DNA of 64,000 bases from Diadema setosum. Its lineage: Eukaryota; Echinodermata; Echinoidea; Diadematoida; Diadematidae. A program made the position numbers and the translations under genes. Position 1 is the stretch's first letter; every line of letters starts with the position of its first letter. Location: assembly GCA_033980235.1 (NCBI GenBank), contig CM067067.1, forward strand, positions 7,307,047 through 7,371,046, in the 5' to 3' direction. A model generated the notes under the pieces. It was given only the letters and a program-made list of their open reading frames with translations. It was not told where the DNA came from and did not search any database. Of this stretch, positions 31,001-38,537 are shown piece by piece.

Positions 31001-33798
31001 AAAAAAAAAACTAATTTTCGTCTGTAATTGGCTTATAAAAGCTTATGGAATGCTGATTTTTGGTATAAATATTCCTAGTGACATTCCAAACATTTGTACG
31101 TAAAAAAAATTCAGTATCAAAATTGATTTCTTATGTTTTTTGTTGTTTTATCAATTCTTTATGTATTTCTTTGTTTTTTCGAACTTTTTTTTGTTGTTTT
31201 TTCAGCAGAATTTGTCACACACATTTTTTGAAGCATAATTATACTAAAATAAGTTGATTTCAGCCATTAAAATTAAAAATATGAATCTTTATATGAATTA
31301 ATTGAAAAAACACAATTTGCATTGACTTTGTACACAAAATCATGTTTTTGAGCAATTTGGGGGTTGACGAAAGTTTTTTGAAGGGACGTGGCTTCGAAAC
31401 AGTATGCACGGGCACGACAAGTTTGGTCTCAAAAGTTGCCCAAGACTTGAAATTAAAAAGTCAGCGAACAGCGCGGTCAAAAAATTTTGCGAGCCGGAAT
31501 GGTCGCGGAATTCATCGAGGGGGGGTCATTATGGCCCCCCCCCCCCCCCAGGTAAGTTAGGGTTAAAGGAGATTCTGCCCCTCACTAGCCACTCAATATC
31601 CATTAATACACCATGCACATTCATGGGGTGTTCATGGAATATCATTTTGAAATCATCAACACTGAGAGAGAATTTGAGAATGATCATGTAATGCTAACAG
31701 TACCAATTCAGTATCATGATTGTAATATCAGGGAGTGTTGTGGTTTAATATACAATGCAGGCACCTGGTGTTTTAAGTTATTTGCCTTTGGATGTGGTTC
31801 ATCAGGTCATTCTATAATGAATGATGTGTCCATAATGAATGAACAATGTTTCTTCCATACAGGCATGCCAGCAAGGCCAGTCCATACAAACAACAGAAGC
31901 CCCCAGTTCCCGGGACCCAACGCCAGCTCAACAGGTTACGCATAGGTCGGGGCAGGGCCAGAACCAGGTTAATACCATTCAATATTTTTGTTCTCTCTCT
32001 ATTTTTCTTTTCTTTTTTTATTAAATGCCTCCGCCATGAAGTGTCCCCGGAGGCATTATTTTCTTTTAACATAATAAGCCATTTGACAGTAGTGTTATTT
32101 TATATTGGATTATAATTATGTGTTTTGTTAGGCAAAACAGAAAGCAAAACCAAACAAACCAAACTGAGTGAAAATATCTCAGTATCAATAAAAACAACTG
32201 TAGGTTAGGCCAATCCGGCCTATATAGTTTGTGAGTTGAAGTTAGAGTCAAACTCTTTTGGTTTTGATGTACCAAAAATAAAAGTACTCAATATGAATTG
32301 TGGACAGAATTGAATACTAATGGAGGACAGGTGTTAATTTTATGCGTATTCGCAATGGAGCTAAGAAGATAAAAAGAAATAAAACAGCAAAATGATCTTT
32401 GCTAAGATGGTTATGTCAATGAAGAATGGTAGTATTTACATGTAGAGACACACCAACTTCATTCATGATGCCCTTTTTCATCAACTTTGGCTGTTTTTGA
32501 TGTGATCCTCAGTGTCTCTTCTCTATGGACTCTGTCTGTGAAAGAGATGTTATTACAATCATGGCATCAACACCATTCTGTGGCATTTATTCCAATATCA
32601 GTCACATTGTATTACTAGCACATGACAGCCCCACACAAAACTTCCAATCCAAACTCCGAAGAGTCTATACAAATGCTAATCCTGAAACCTTCAAACCTCT
32701 ACCCCAGCTCGTGGACGATAGACGGGCTACTGAAGGACAAACCCAAGAAGCCCGGGGAAGGGGTCAAGGAGGTCAAGCTACAGGAAGAGGTCCAGCGGCT
32801 GCAAGAAGAGAAGCAGAAAACGGAGGAACGCCTCCATCAGATGGAGGAGGAGAAGAAGAAACAGATGGAGGCAGTGGAGGAAGCAGCCAAGAAGGAAGCC
32901 GAGGTCAGGATTAGCTAAGGTTTTCTCATTTCCAAGGCAGATGGAAATCCTTTAACCCATTGAGGATGAGCCCAGAGTATACTCGGGCAAATGTCTATAG
33001 GAAATGCGTGCTGTAGCAAAATCAGCCCTTCTTCCAACGGGTTAAAATGCATCTCTGCGATGTCAATTCTTTTTGATATCTCAAAATGACAAATAACAAA
33101 ATGTAAAAACATCTGGCAGTCTTTGCTACGATGTATTTTGCAAATCTAGCATTTTAGATCATTACTTCGGAGATGGTAAGTCAGAGAATTTAGGCTTGCC
33201 CTTTATAATCTGCAAGATATAGATATTTGCTACTTGCATTCAAGAAACTTCAAATTTTAAAGACGGGCTACTAGAGGAGAAATGCTTAGCTTGGTACAAA
33301 AGAATCATTTAAAAGAAAATAGATGCTGTTTCCCGAGAAAGGATAATGAAATCATGCTGTCATGAATTCATATGATTGTCAAAGACTCTCATGTCATAGC
33401 TTGAGTAACTGCTGAAGCAGTTTTCATTGGTTGAGAATAAAATCTCAAAAATGCAAGGAATAAGTGTGAGTTTGTATTCAGTTATGAGAATACTGTCATA
33501 AAGTGAGAGAGGATAATGTCCCTGCTGCTGCTACTGCTTTGTGCTATCTCCACAGAAACGGGAGCAGGAGCTGCGGAAGGAGATCAACCAGCTGCGGACG
33601 GAGCTGGTCTCCCAGAGCCGCAAGATGGCCGACAACAACCAGCTGATGCTGAACCTCCAGGAGCAGCTGCTGGGGCTGCAGTCGGAGCAGCTGAGGATGA
33701 GTGCCCGGGAGAAGAGGGCCACCTCCAGCATGTCCCCCCGCCCAAAATCCTCTCCGGCATCTCCACGGACCCAGAGCAAGATCTGCACCCTCAGTTGA
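1166..33798 (+). CDS. NEK9-like: NEK9-like protein kinase, whole spliced gene (29 coding exons)
   Basis: Joining the 29 exons listed separately gives 4,404 nt (1,467 residues plus stop) with no internal stop and matching phases at every GT-AG junction. Seen in order: Ser/Lys-rich N-terminus (1-98); DUF4347-like domain (about 99-245); kinase (about 287-545) with glycine loop GKGAYG (294-299), VILK lysine K316, HRD 410-412, DFG 430-432 and GTPYY 449-453; six RCC1-type repeats (about 604-905); Ser/Gly/Lys-rich linker; coiled coil (about 1335-1440). Kinase plus RCC1 plus C-terminal coil is the architecture of NEK9 (Nercc1), a mitotic kinase acting upstream of NEK6/7 in spindle and centrosome function; NEK8 lacks the coil. 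From memory human NEK9 is about 980 residues, so this model is longer at the N-terminus and in the linker. Function is inferred from the family. A 5' non-coding exon probably lies upstream, because the first coding exon follows an acceptor-like site. Confidence 0.9.
2456..2635 (+). CDS. NEK9-like: Kinase gene coding exon 2 (second half of DUF4347-like domain)
   Basis: Residues 176-235, phase 0 to 0. The acceptor is TACAG before 2456 and the donor GTAGGC at 2636. It encodes a predicted helix ([14 protein letters not shown]) followed by a predicted strand ending [11 protein letters not shown], with Cys215 at the strand end. Confidence 0.85.
2825..2848. repeat. (CA)n microsatellite
   Basis: About 12 CA units in the intron after exon 2. 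Confidence 0.95.
3141..3220 (+). CDS. NEK9-like: Kinase gene coding exon 3
   Basis: Begins after TTCTTCACAG and ends before GTAATC. It encodes [19 protein letters not shown] and onward, closing the N-terminal domain (residues 236-262). The VPVGIS segment could correspond to the hydrophobic strand that ends DUF4347 domains. Phase 0 to 2. Confidence 0.85.
3479..3579 (+). CDS. NEK9-like: Kinase gene coding exon 4 (linker and glycine loop)
   Basis: Follows a long T-rich tract and TCTAACAG; donor GTAAGC at 3580. Encodes residues 262-296, finishing in RIRTVGKG, the start of the kinase glycine-rich loop. Phase 2 to 1. Confidence 0.9.
4263..4378 (+). CDS. NEK9-like: Kinase gene coding exon 5 (ATP-binding lysine)
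   Basis: Acceptor TCCCACAG, donor GTGTGT. Encodes [20 protein letters not shown] and onward; K316 in VILKE is the predicted ATP-anchoring lysine. The motif ERQMALNE resembles the helix C region of NEK9. Phase 1 to 0. Confidence 0.93.
4789..4892 (+). CDS. NEK9-like: Kinase gene coding exon 6 (helix C to hinge)
   Basis: Acceptor TTTTCAG, donor GTTAGT. Encodes [19 protein letters not shown] and the hinge-region segment [11 protein letters not shown]. Phase 0 to 2. Confidence 0.93.
5283..5395. mobile_element. Possible short inverted-repeat element
   Basis: GCTGCACA near the left end is matched by TGTGCAGC near the right end, and the internal CCATGGACC and GGACCAGT-type motifs are roughly complementary. 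A related left end (GGGCTGCACACTAACCCAT) occurs at about 10338. A weak case built on short termini. Confidence 0.4.
5532..5657 (+). CDS. NEK9-like: Kinase gene coding exon 7 (to the HR of HRD)
   Basis: Acceptor CCCTGTAG, donor GTCTGA. Encodes [10 protein letters not shown] through [13 protein letters not shown]; the HRD Arg codon is split across the intron. Phase 2 to 2. Confidence 0.92.
6011..6403. mobile_element. Probable MITE with CAGTCA termini
   Basis: The left end CAGTCAGACCTGTCTG is mirrored at the right end by the complement of CAGATGGATTTGACTG. The interior repeats CCTGTCTAAATTTGCCACC-type phrases. There is no coding capacity. The resemblance to Tc1/mariner-type short elements is inferred from the CAGT ends. 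Confidence 0.5.
6659..6800 (+). CDS. NEK9-like: Kinase gene coding exon 8 (catalytic and activation loops)
   Basis: Acceptor TCCCACAG, donor GTAAGT. Encodes [21 protein letters not shown], with the catalytic Asp (D412) and the DFG Asp (D430), then the activation segment ending [12 protein letters not shown], where T450 occupies the family's activating Thr position. All catalytic residues of an active Ser/Thr kinase are present. Confidence 0.95.
7475..7603 (+). CDS. NEK9-like: Kinase gene coding exon 9 (C-lobe)
   Basis: Acceptor CTTGACAG, donor GTAAGA. Encodes the subdomain IX motif [15 protein letters not shown] and [17 protein letters not shown]. Phase 0 to 0. The following intron is 5.5 kb, the longest in the gene, and carries two large repeat elements. 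Confidence 0.95.
7685..7840 (-). mobile_element. LINE 3'-end fragment (5'-truncated)
   Basis: TTCAATTCAATTCTTTATTT at the left edge reads on the minus strand as an A-rich 3' end followed by an AATTG-type tail, the same style as the tails of the LINEs at 38.9 kb and 53.5 kb. Only a short AT-rich piece remains; the right edge is uncertain. Confidence 0.5.
8379..8421. repeat. (GT)n microsatellite
   Basis: An interrupted TG/GTGCGTG repeat within intron 9. Confidence 0.95.
8918..9420. mobile_element. 503-bp near-palindromic element
   Basis: The ends ATCACTTATGTGGCCAAATG and the complement of CATTTGGCCACATAAGCGAT pair, and the similarity continues inwards for about 250 bp per arm, including CTACTATTTT, AAACCAAGATT and GACATCATCTGTCA blocks. 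No coding potential. It looks like a foldback MITE in intron 9. Confidence 0.8.
10660..12330. repeat. Satellite-like tandem array, ~190-bp units in alternating dimers
   Basis: A unit holding TTGCGCCTATT, TCAACGGGATTGCGATGATT, CGGCTGTAATC, a GATGCACG-CCAAAAGGGGTTGAAAATG block and CTCCCGATAATCTCTTCGCATT recurs about nine times. The GTTGAAAATG landmark falls near 10955, 11141, 11341, 11519, 11716, 11870 and 12057. Units alternate between a GCCAAAAGGGG form and a GCACCAGAAGGG form, giving a higher-order period of about 340-390 bp. Copies are diverged. The small open frames it creates are not genes. Confidence 0.85.
12331..13090. other. Right part of the 3.1-kb element
   Basis: Unrecognised sequence with GCATGCAATGCATGC-like palindromic phrases and two A runs (about 12860 and 13000), ending in the inverted terminal repeat. 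No supported gene. Confidence 0.5.
13141..13355 (+). CDS. NEK9-like: Kinase gene coding exon 10 (end of kinase domain)
   Basis: Acceptor ATATTCTAG, donor GTAGAG. Encodes the last kinase helices, including REPEYRPSA with the conserved C-lobe Arg (R530), then an acidic linker. The exon starts only 49 bp after the end of the 3.1-kb repeat element. Confidence 0.93.
13967..14057 (+). CDS. NEK9-like: Kinase gene coding exon 11 (linker before RCC1 repeats)
   Basis: Acceptor TAACCCAG, donor GTTAGA. Encodes [20 protein letters not shown] and onward, the connector between kinase and propeller. Phase 2 to 0. Confidence 0.88.
14848..15002 (+). CDS. NEK9-like: Kinase gene coding exon 12 (RCC1 repeat 1)
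   Basis: Acceptor GACCCCCAG, donor GTCAGT. Encodes [20 protein letters not shown] and [10 protein letters not shown], the typical RCC1 blade pattern (VYSWG, GQLGHG). Phase 0 to 2. Confidence 0.93.
15512..15652 (+). CDS. NEK9-like: Kinase gene coding exon 13 (RCC1 repeat 2)
   Basis: Acceptor ATGCCAG, donor GTCAGA. Encodes [20 protein letters not shown] and CLGHGDY. In this blade the usual WG is replaced by CG. Phase 2 to 2. Confidence 0.93.
16122..16244 (+). CDS. NEK9-like: Kinase gene coding exon 14 (RCC1 repeat 3)
   Basis: Acceptor GATACAG, donor GTGAGT. Encodes [20 protein letters not shown] and GRLGLGD, the best-matching RCC1 blade in the protein. Phase 2 to 2. Confidence 0.94.
16811..16997 (+). 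CDS. NEK9-like: Kinase gene coding exon 15 (RCC1 repeat 4)
   Basis: Acceptor TTCCAAG, donor GTGGGT. Encodes [20 protein letters not shown] and [11 protein letters not shown]. The Cys-rich blade retains the N-K-L-G-L core. Phase 2 to 0. Confidence 0.92.
17091..17310 (+). mobile_element. tRNA-derived SINE-like copy
   Basis: The segment has an A-box-like TTAGCTCAATCAGTAA (about 17104-17119) and a B-box-like GGTTTGATTCC (17149-17159), spaced about 35 bp apart as in tRNA genes and tRNA-derived SINEs. A non-tRNA body with GTGCACATTAAAGATCCTG at its end follows. The tRNA-like head does not look able to fold perfectly, so a SINE is more likely than a tRNA gene. Confidence 0.6.
17321..18158. mobile_element. 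pogo/Tigger-like non-autonomous DNA transposon
   Basis: CAGTATTCATCGCATAATCG at the left end is repeated as an exact complement at the right end (the identity extends through GGG), with TA on both outer sides. Terminal CAGT and a TA duplication fit the pogo/Tigger branch of Tc1/mariner. Subterminal ATAATCGGG motifs are repeated several times. The small open frames inside (for example 17731-17982) show no transposase motif. Confidence 0.75.
18420..18638 (+). CDS. NEK9-like: Kinase gene coding exon 16 (RCC1 repeat 5)
   Basis: Acceptor CCACCCAG, donor GTCAGT. Encodes [20 protein letters not shown] and GQLGFGN. Phase 0 to 0. The preceding intron holds the SINE-like copy and the pogo-like element. 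Confidence 0.94.
18966..19102. mobile_element. Short MITE with GGGGGGCATTTCATGAAGC termini
   Basis: GGGGGGCATTTCATGAAGC on the left and its complement on the right enclose about 100 bp in which TTTGTCTGACAAA-type phrases also pair. GATC flanks both ends. Non-coding. Confidence 0.75.
19306..19558 (+). CDS. NEK9-like: Kinase gene coding exon 17 (RCC1 repeat 6, start of linker)
   Basis: Acceptor CCAACAG, donor GTGAGC. Encodes [20 protein letters not shown] with WGKG, then a Gly/Ser/Lys-rich stretch that leaves the propeller. Phase 0 to 1. Confidence 0.92.
19898..19951 (+). CDS. NEK9-like: Kinase gene coding exon 18 (linker)
   Basis: A 54-nt exon between TATCCACAG and GTAAGA, encoding the Pro/Ser-rich [17 protein letters not shown]. 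Phase 1 to 1, so it could be skipped without a frameshift. Confidence 0.75.
20815..20931 (+). CDS. NEK9-like: Kinase gene coding exon 19 (linker)
   Basis: The acceptor ACTCATGAAG is weak but follows a pyrimidine-rich stretch; donor GTTTGT. Encodes a basic patch [16 protein letters not shown] that looks like a phosphorylation or nuclear-import segment. Phase 1 to 1, a symmetric exon. Confidence 0.78.
22671..22742 (+). CDS. Possible 72-nt cassette exon in the linker
   Basis: An open stretch of 24 codons in the right phase (1 to 1), bounded by a CAAACAG acceptor with poor pyrimidine tract and a strong G/GTAAGCC donor. It would add the segment from [15 protein letters not shown] to LALKSG between exons 19 and 20. 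The base composition is more exon-like than its surroundings. Splice support is one-sided, so this may be a cryptic or optional exon. Confidence 0.35.
24290..24355. repeat. 33-bp tandem duplication, two copies
   Basis: A unit containing AGCAGTGAACGGATTAACAA and ending CTGAAT is present twice in tandem with a single C/T difference. It is open in one frame (repeating [11 protein letters not shown]) but lies in the wrong phase for the host gene. Confidence 0.9.
25084..25192 (+). CDS. NEK9-like: Kinase gene coding exon 20 (linker)
   Basis: Acceptor ACCACAG, donor GTAAGT. Encodes a Ser-rich region with [19 protein letters not shown]. Phase 1 to 2. Confidence 0.82.
25774..25923 (+). CDS. NEK9-like: Kinase gene coding exon 21 (linker, basic cluster)
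   Basis: Acceptor GTCTTCAG, donor GTAAGT. Encodes an ordered-looking stretch ([19 protein letters not shown]) followed by a strongly basic cluster [16 protein letters not shown] that could act as a nuclear localisation signal. Phase 2 to 2. Confidence 0.85.
26518..26638 (+). CDS. NEK9-like: Kinase gene coding exon 22 (Ser/Thr-rich linker)
   Basis: Acceptor CTACACAG, donor GTGAGT. Encodes a Ser/Thr-rich acidic segment ([20 protein letters not shown]). Phase 2 to 0. Confidence 0.85.
26891..26980. repeat. 46-bp tandem duplication
   Basis: CCAAGGGACGGATGTCATGT begins at 26891 and again at 26937, and the downstream parts match nearly perfectly. Confidence 0.9.
27177..27333 (+). CDS. NEK9-like: Kinase gene coding exon 23 (acidic linker)
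   Basis: Acceptor AATTCTTAG, donor GTTAGA. Encodes [20 protein letters not shown] and an Asp-rich run, then [10 protein letters not shown]. Phase 0 to 1. Confidence 0.85.
27846..27866 (+). CDS. Candidate 21-nt microexon
   Basis: A strong pyrimidine-rich acceptor (TTCTTTTATTTTAG) is followed by 21 nt encoding AYFKQLK and a GTGAAG donor. The phase is 1 to 1, fitting exactly between exons 23 and 24. A second GTGAAG six bases downstream would add two residues, so tandem donor use is possible. The spliced product would read KDIKAYFKQLK before AEQGKK. Seen only as signals, without transcript support. Confidence 0.45.
28616..28668 (+). CDS. NEK9-like: Kinase gene coding exon 24 (linker)
   Basis: A short 53-nt exon after a T-rich tract and CACATCAG, before GTATGT. 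Encodes [18 protein letters not shown]. Phase 1 to 0. Confidence 0.78.
29099..29253 (+). CDS. NEK9-like: Kinase gene coding exon 25 (linker)
   Basis: Acceptor ATGTCCAG, donor GTAAGT. Encodes [20 protein letters not shown] and an [14 protein letters not shown] tail. Phase 0 to 2. Confidence 0.85.
29290..29980. mobile_element. 691-bp inverted-repeat element with ATTT flanks
   Basis: The left end GTGACCCTGCACCTCAAAAC and the complement of GTTTTGAGGTGCACGGTCAC at the right end pair over roughly 35 bp including AAAGTCGC. ATTT precedes the left end and follows the right end. A similar GTGACCCTGCA start at about 3652 may be a fragment of the same family. Non-coding. Confidence 0.7.
30479..30535 (+). 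CDS. NEK9-like: Kinase gene coding exon 26 (linker)
   Basis: A 57-nt exon between ATTTTGCAG and GTAAGT, encoding [19 protein letters not shown]. Phase 2 to 2, so it can be skipped in frame. Confidence 0.78.
30783..31567. mobile_element. 785-bp element with TTTAACCCTAACTTACCTGG termini
   Basis: The first 20 bp are an exact complement of the last 20 bp. Just inside each end lies a G run or C run next to TTATGGCCCCCC. The AT-rich interior has no coding potential. The flanking duplication cannot be separated from the palindrome (TTTAA shared). Confidence 0.75.
31863..31967 (+). CDS. NEK9-like: Kinase gene coding exon 27 (basic linker)
   Basis: Acceptor CCATACAG, donor GTTAAT. Encodes [19 protein letters not shown] and an Arg-rich end, [12 protein letters not shown]. 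An earlier GT after CGCATAG was rejected because it would break the phase with exon 28. Phase 2 to 2. Confidence 0.78.
32008..32061. repeat. Short hairpin (AATGCCTCCG arms)
   Basis: AATGCCTCCG and CGGAGGCATT form 10-bp arms around a 14-bp loop in the intron after exon 27. Probably a MITE remnant. Confidence 0.5.
32708..32903 (+). CDS. NEK9-like: Kinase gene coding exon 28 (coiled coil, first part)
   Basis: Acceptor TACCCCAG, donor GTCAGG. Encodes [17 protein letters not shown], then a Glu/Lys/Gln-rich heptad region starting [20 protein letters not shown]. In the NEK9 family the C-terminal coil mediates self-association. Phase 2 to 0. Confidence 0.9.
32951..33046. mobile_element. 96-bp MITE-like element
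   Basis: TTTAACCCATTGAGGA on the left and the complement of TTCCAACGGGTTAAA on the right delimit a short element with an internal GAGTATACTC palindrome. Confidence 0.6.
33556..33798 (+). CDS. NEK9-like: Kinase gene coding exon 29 (coiled coil end and stop)
   Basis: Acceptor CTCCACAG. Encodes [20 protein letters not shown], continuing the coil, then a Ser/Pro/Arg-rich tail ending SKICTLS and TGA at 33796-33798. The exon is GC-rich compared with its flanks, as are the other exons of the gene. Confidence 0.92.
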   Translation, partial: KREQELRKEINQLRTELVSQSRKMADNNQLMLNLQEQLLGLQSEQLRMSAREKRATSSMSPRPKSSPASPRTQSKICTLS

Positions 33799-36700
33799 TG
33801 CCTTCCCCCCCCCCCCCCCTTCCTCCACCCCTCTTTCCTGCTCACTATCTAGGCATAGTCTTTCACCAGCATGCATTTACTTAATTGTTAATTTATAGAC
33901 CTCATGATGGTTCAGCTGATTTAATGCCGGCATTAGTGGAAACAGTCTCCAAGAAGATTTGAGAATAAGAAAGTTTACTGGATGTAGCCATTCAATGGTT
34001 TTCCTGCATTTTATTTCTCTTGTTTTAGTGTGTTTTCTTTTCTTTGTTATGTGTTGTAACATGCTATGTTTCCTTAGATTCCCATGACTATCATTTAAAT
34101 TGGTAAATTGGATGATAATTCCCATAAGGTTGAGGAACCATTATGTGCATTAAGAGAAGTATTATTATGATGTTGTGTGTACAGATATATTGTTATTTTG
34201 TCAGTGCTTGAAATGCCTTTAGAGCTGATGACATGTAAATCAACTCATAATGTTATTTTTTCTCTTTTTTTAATTAATGGACTTTGAACTATTTTTTTAT
34301 AACACTACCCACCAGCAAAACTCACGTCTTTCGATTGTCTTTCCATGGTTACAGGTCCAGTGCCTTATATTTAGTGGCATTTGAATGACCAATACCGTTT
34401 GCTTGATAAGCTTAATTTCTTGGAGCAGAGAGTCCAGTTTTCCCCCATTGCACTGTAGGTTTGCCTTCTCTGATGTCGACCTCCAGTGAAGAGTTGCACA
34501 GTGTAGTAGTTTAGGGACAAAGTGCTCTGTGGTGCTGCATGGTGAGCTGTGGCAGTGGTATGGGCAGCCTAGTGTGAAACTATCATGCCTGGCAGTATAT
34601 TCCCCTGAGCAGGACGGGTTAGAATTTTCAGATGGCAGCATATGAAATGTACAGCAAACATTGAATATTTCACAGTTTGGAAATTTTTTGCATATTTCAC
34701 TCTGTGATACCAGGATAGAAATGAAATTTATTCCTTTTTGTTTAATACTCTCTGTTGTCCGTGTGATGGTGCTATCACAAGGAAAGTGCCCACTGACAGT
34801 AAAACTATTAAAAAAAAAATAACATTTTATCCTACATAATGACCTTACCCAGAGCCATTAGCATGGCCTAGGTTCTGTCTTGAGATTGAAAAATATACCA
34901 ATTTGGATTTTTCTTCACCCTTGTTTTCTACAGTTAACAATGTTATGTGTGTGTTGATATTGCCTACACCCAATTGTTATTTTCTATGTTGAGAGTCCCT
35001 TCATTATCGGCTGAAGTGCTGATGACAGAAGCAGGGTCTAATTTTTTTGTATTTTATTCAACTCAAAACATTTTCACCTTGCAGATTTTAAGGTATTAAG
35101 ATATGATAATGAAATAGGATAACAGGTGCCTGAGTATCTTTTTAGAGATCTAATCTAATAAGCACAAATTTAGTGTTACAGCAGGTATGTGTGTGTGTCT
35201 GTGTGTTTGTGTGTTTCTTGTAAAAATTTATATATATTACGACAGTGGGTAGCATGACAGTGCGTTGAAAAAAAAAAATCCAAAGATCAATATTTATATT
35301 ACTACATTTTTATATGTTTCCCATTCTGGAAAAAAAAATGGTCTTCAGTATATTCTGCTTTCTGTAAATTGTCACTGCATGATTTTTTCACAGAGAAAAG
35401 TTGTCTCATTCCAGGTTTTTTGGTGACTAAACACTGTCTCCCCTCTGTTTTTAGCCAGTGTATCTGTTTTAAGTGTATGTATTCAACACTTTCTGCCAGT
35501 ATCTAAATATCTGTATGCAGTTTTTAAACTTCATTATTATTAAACTTCATTAACTTATGACACATCATATGAAAAAGATATTTCTGGTAGTCATGCTGTC
35601 TATTCTCTCTATTCTTTGTGCAGGTATTTGGATATGTAATACATCACTCATAATTGAGTTTATTCTTTGCATGACAAAGTATTTCTTTTAATTTGAATGC
35701 CTGAAAGTAAAAGGGTTAACATTCCATTCATTCTATGATAACCTGTGTCTTTTAATTCCACAAACAGACATCCATATCCACTTACAGTTTCACCTCATAC
35801 CTCCTCTATTGGACCCCCCCCCCCCCCCCCCCATGTGCATAGTACCTCTTGTTGATTATCTGGCATTCCTTTATATAGCACTTATCCTAGCTGGCTAGGA
35901 CAGGATTCCAGTGTAAATTCCCTTGGATGATTTGTGACATAGCTAGAAATATATTTTTCCAAAGTAGTCTTATAAATATAATGTATCAGTATAGATTATA
36001 GTTTTGTATATATTGCAGTGATAATGTTAATATTTTCACTTTGTGTACTTTTGTTATGCAGACTCTGAATATTTCGAACATCATTCAAAAGTGAAATAAA
36101 AGCCTAACCAAATCCAATTGACGTGCTTTCAATTTTATATTTCACCAAATGCTCTACATGTAGTGAAAGCCCATATTTTCTCATTGATACACGTGTGCTG
36201 ATGTGATACATCTTATAACAAGGAGAATATATTGTATGCCTTGAAGATTGTTTGAGTCAAGTACTTTATAAATTTTGCAAGGAGCCATGATTTGCGAAAG
36301 TAAAGTGCACACAAAAGTTTATTTGTCTACAAAATGAAATGAATGCCAGGGGCAATTCACCAAAGTTTCATGCCACGAAAAATTCTGTCAATTCCAATTT
36401 GTAAAAGTTCCGTGCTGCGAATATTTGTGGCTTTACAGCATTTTTCAGTGAGAGCATGGCCATGGATGTTACGAAAGTCATGTTGCCAGTCAACCCAGCC
36501 AAGTGATGGTTGAAGTTAACGAGAAAAAACACAAAACTCTAACAATCCACACACAGTGATGATAATGAAAAATCAATTGACTTGAAAGATAAAAATTGAA
36601 AACTTTGTCTCTAAATGAACAATAGGACACAACTGAGGGATACTTACGGAAAGTTTACTCATGTTTTCTCTGTCCTTGAAATTATATGTTGAATCCACAT

Positions 36701-38230
36701 GATGGTCATTACAAATCAGTTAAAAGATGGGAAAAGATGAAAACCTAGTCTCAAAATGAAAACAGATGAGGATGTTTGAGGGAAGTTTCCCATGAACTGG
36801 TCTGTGCTTGAAATTGTGTGTCAAATCCAATCCTATTAATAGCGAGCTTCTCCTTTTTTCTTTTTTTTAAGTCATCTGCTTCATGTCAGTATGTTAATTC
36901 AAATAGAATGTGCTGTTCACAGAATCTATCTGAATACATGTGTATCTGTAAATGATGTCTGAAGACTTCCCAGTGAGTTGATTCTTATCTCAGAGCTAAC
37001 TTGTATCTACTTCTATCTCTATTTTTTTTCTACCTCACTCTATGCGAAAAGTTTATGTGAAGTTTACTTTGATGGAAATCAATTCATGTTAGAAACAATA
37101 TCTTTCAGAAAGAAGGCAGCTGTGAAATGAAGGATATAAGGTCTATCAAAACTTCTGTGTAATGGCACAGAAATCAAGAAAGAAAGTTATAACTTCGAAC
37201 ATTAGTAAACTGTTATATATGGCATTCCATAGAAGAATCTATTGAGTTGCCTCGTTAATGTCACTTTATCAGTGAACATGTATACCAAGAACTTCTCATT
37301 TGTTTTCTTAATCAGTATCACAAAGTTCACATCTTTCTCTGAGATTTTACTTGTTCTCAGAATATAAGAAGAAAGCAACGTCCCTTAATGTATACAATAA
37401 TGACACTCCTGAAGTGAATGTTAGGTCATCAAAAGTTTTGGTCTTTTTGCGCACACAAAGAAAAATGTTATGCAAGAACCAGCATCTTCTCATGACCAGT
37501 TATCTGGTGGTATGATTTGGACACCACTCTGGCTTCTCAAATTCGTATACATTTCCAACAGTGTCATAAATGTTTTACTCTTCTCTTTGTGTGATGTTGC
37601 TCAAGTATAAACAAATCAGGTGTGCTTTTTATTATTTTTCTTTTATACTATTAAACTTACTCTCATTGATGTAATTATATGTGTACATATTTATTCATCA
37701 GTATAGCAGTCAAGCAGCATGCCAATGGCTAGAATGCCCGAGAAATTTTACCAGATCTTGGAAATAGATTCAACTCATTCTTAACAATGGATGTTACCAA
37801 TAGTTCGAGTCCATTCAGTTGCAATTTACATACTACACGTATTCTTTTTACCCCCCTCCTGCGTGCATGTAATCCGTGTGTAACTGTGAAGTGATTTTAC
37901 ATGAACTTTCTTAGATGATAGTGATGACAATCGACATGTTTTATACAAAATGGTCCATTTTCCCCCAAATTGTTTGAGAGATTCTGCCATAGATTTTGTA
38001 TATTTTTTCTCTTCTATATTTGATATGTCTATGAAGTTATTTGTATTTTCTATGTGTGCAAAGAAAAAATCCAATCAGTGATTTTTGTCAAAGAGCTTAT
38101 GTGTGTTTTGTCTTCATTGAGTATTATTATATGCAATAAATGCACCTATGGGAATTGTTGATGCGTAGGCCTATACACTATACATAGGCCTTAGTGCATT
38201 TGTATTTTTATATCATATATACATTATATA
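33799..38230. other. 3' flank of the kinase gene, probable long 3' UTR then intergenic
   Basis: AT-rich sequence without a supported gene. AATAAA occurs at 36095-36100 (followed by AAGCCTAACC) and at 38135-38140; either could be the polyadenylation signal. C runs (about 33806 and 35816) and TG repeats (about 35190) occur. I found no conserved open frame on either strand. Confidence 0.5.
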
Positions 38231-38233
38231 TGT

Positions 38234-38241
38234 TATATATG

Positions 38242-38299
<58 letters not shown>

Positions 38300-38330
38300 C
38301 ATAATATACATGTGTGTGTGTGTGTGTGTG
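38234..38330. repeat. (TA)n and (TG)n compound microsatellite
   Basis: About 60 bp of alternating TA followed by ATACATAC and a run of GT units. Confidence 0.97.
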
Positions 38331-38537
38331 TTGTACACCAATGAAAGATACACATATAACCGACAAAAAACATACAATCAAATGAAGCCTCATACTGGAG
38401 CCCCCCTAATCATATAACCACATGCAATAAAATACTCCCATCTTATCTTTAAACCCCTCTGATATCTGATATCAATATTAGGTCCATGTTAACAACAAAA
38501 TTAATATGAACAAAAATAAGCAGCTGTATTCTTCTCT

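Noticed and set aside
32525..32914. A 129-codon frame overlapping exon 28
   Set aside because: Its Gly/Gln/Arg-rich product is the shifted reading of the coil; exon 28 phase and the spliced frame support the other frame.
33516..33884. Several overlapping open frames on both strands around the last kinase exon
   Set aside because: They are shadows of the GC-rich coiled-coil exon; only the [18 protein letters not shown] frame is in phase and coiled-coil-like.
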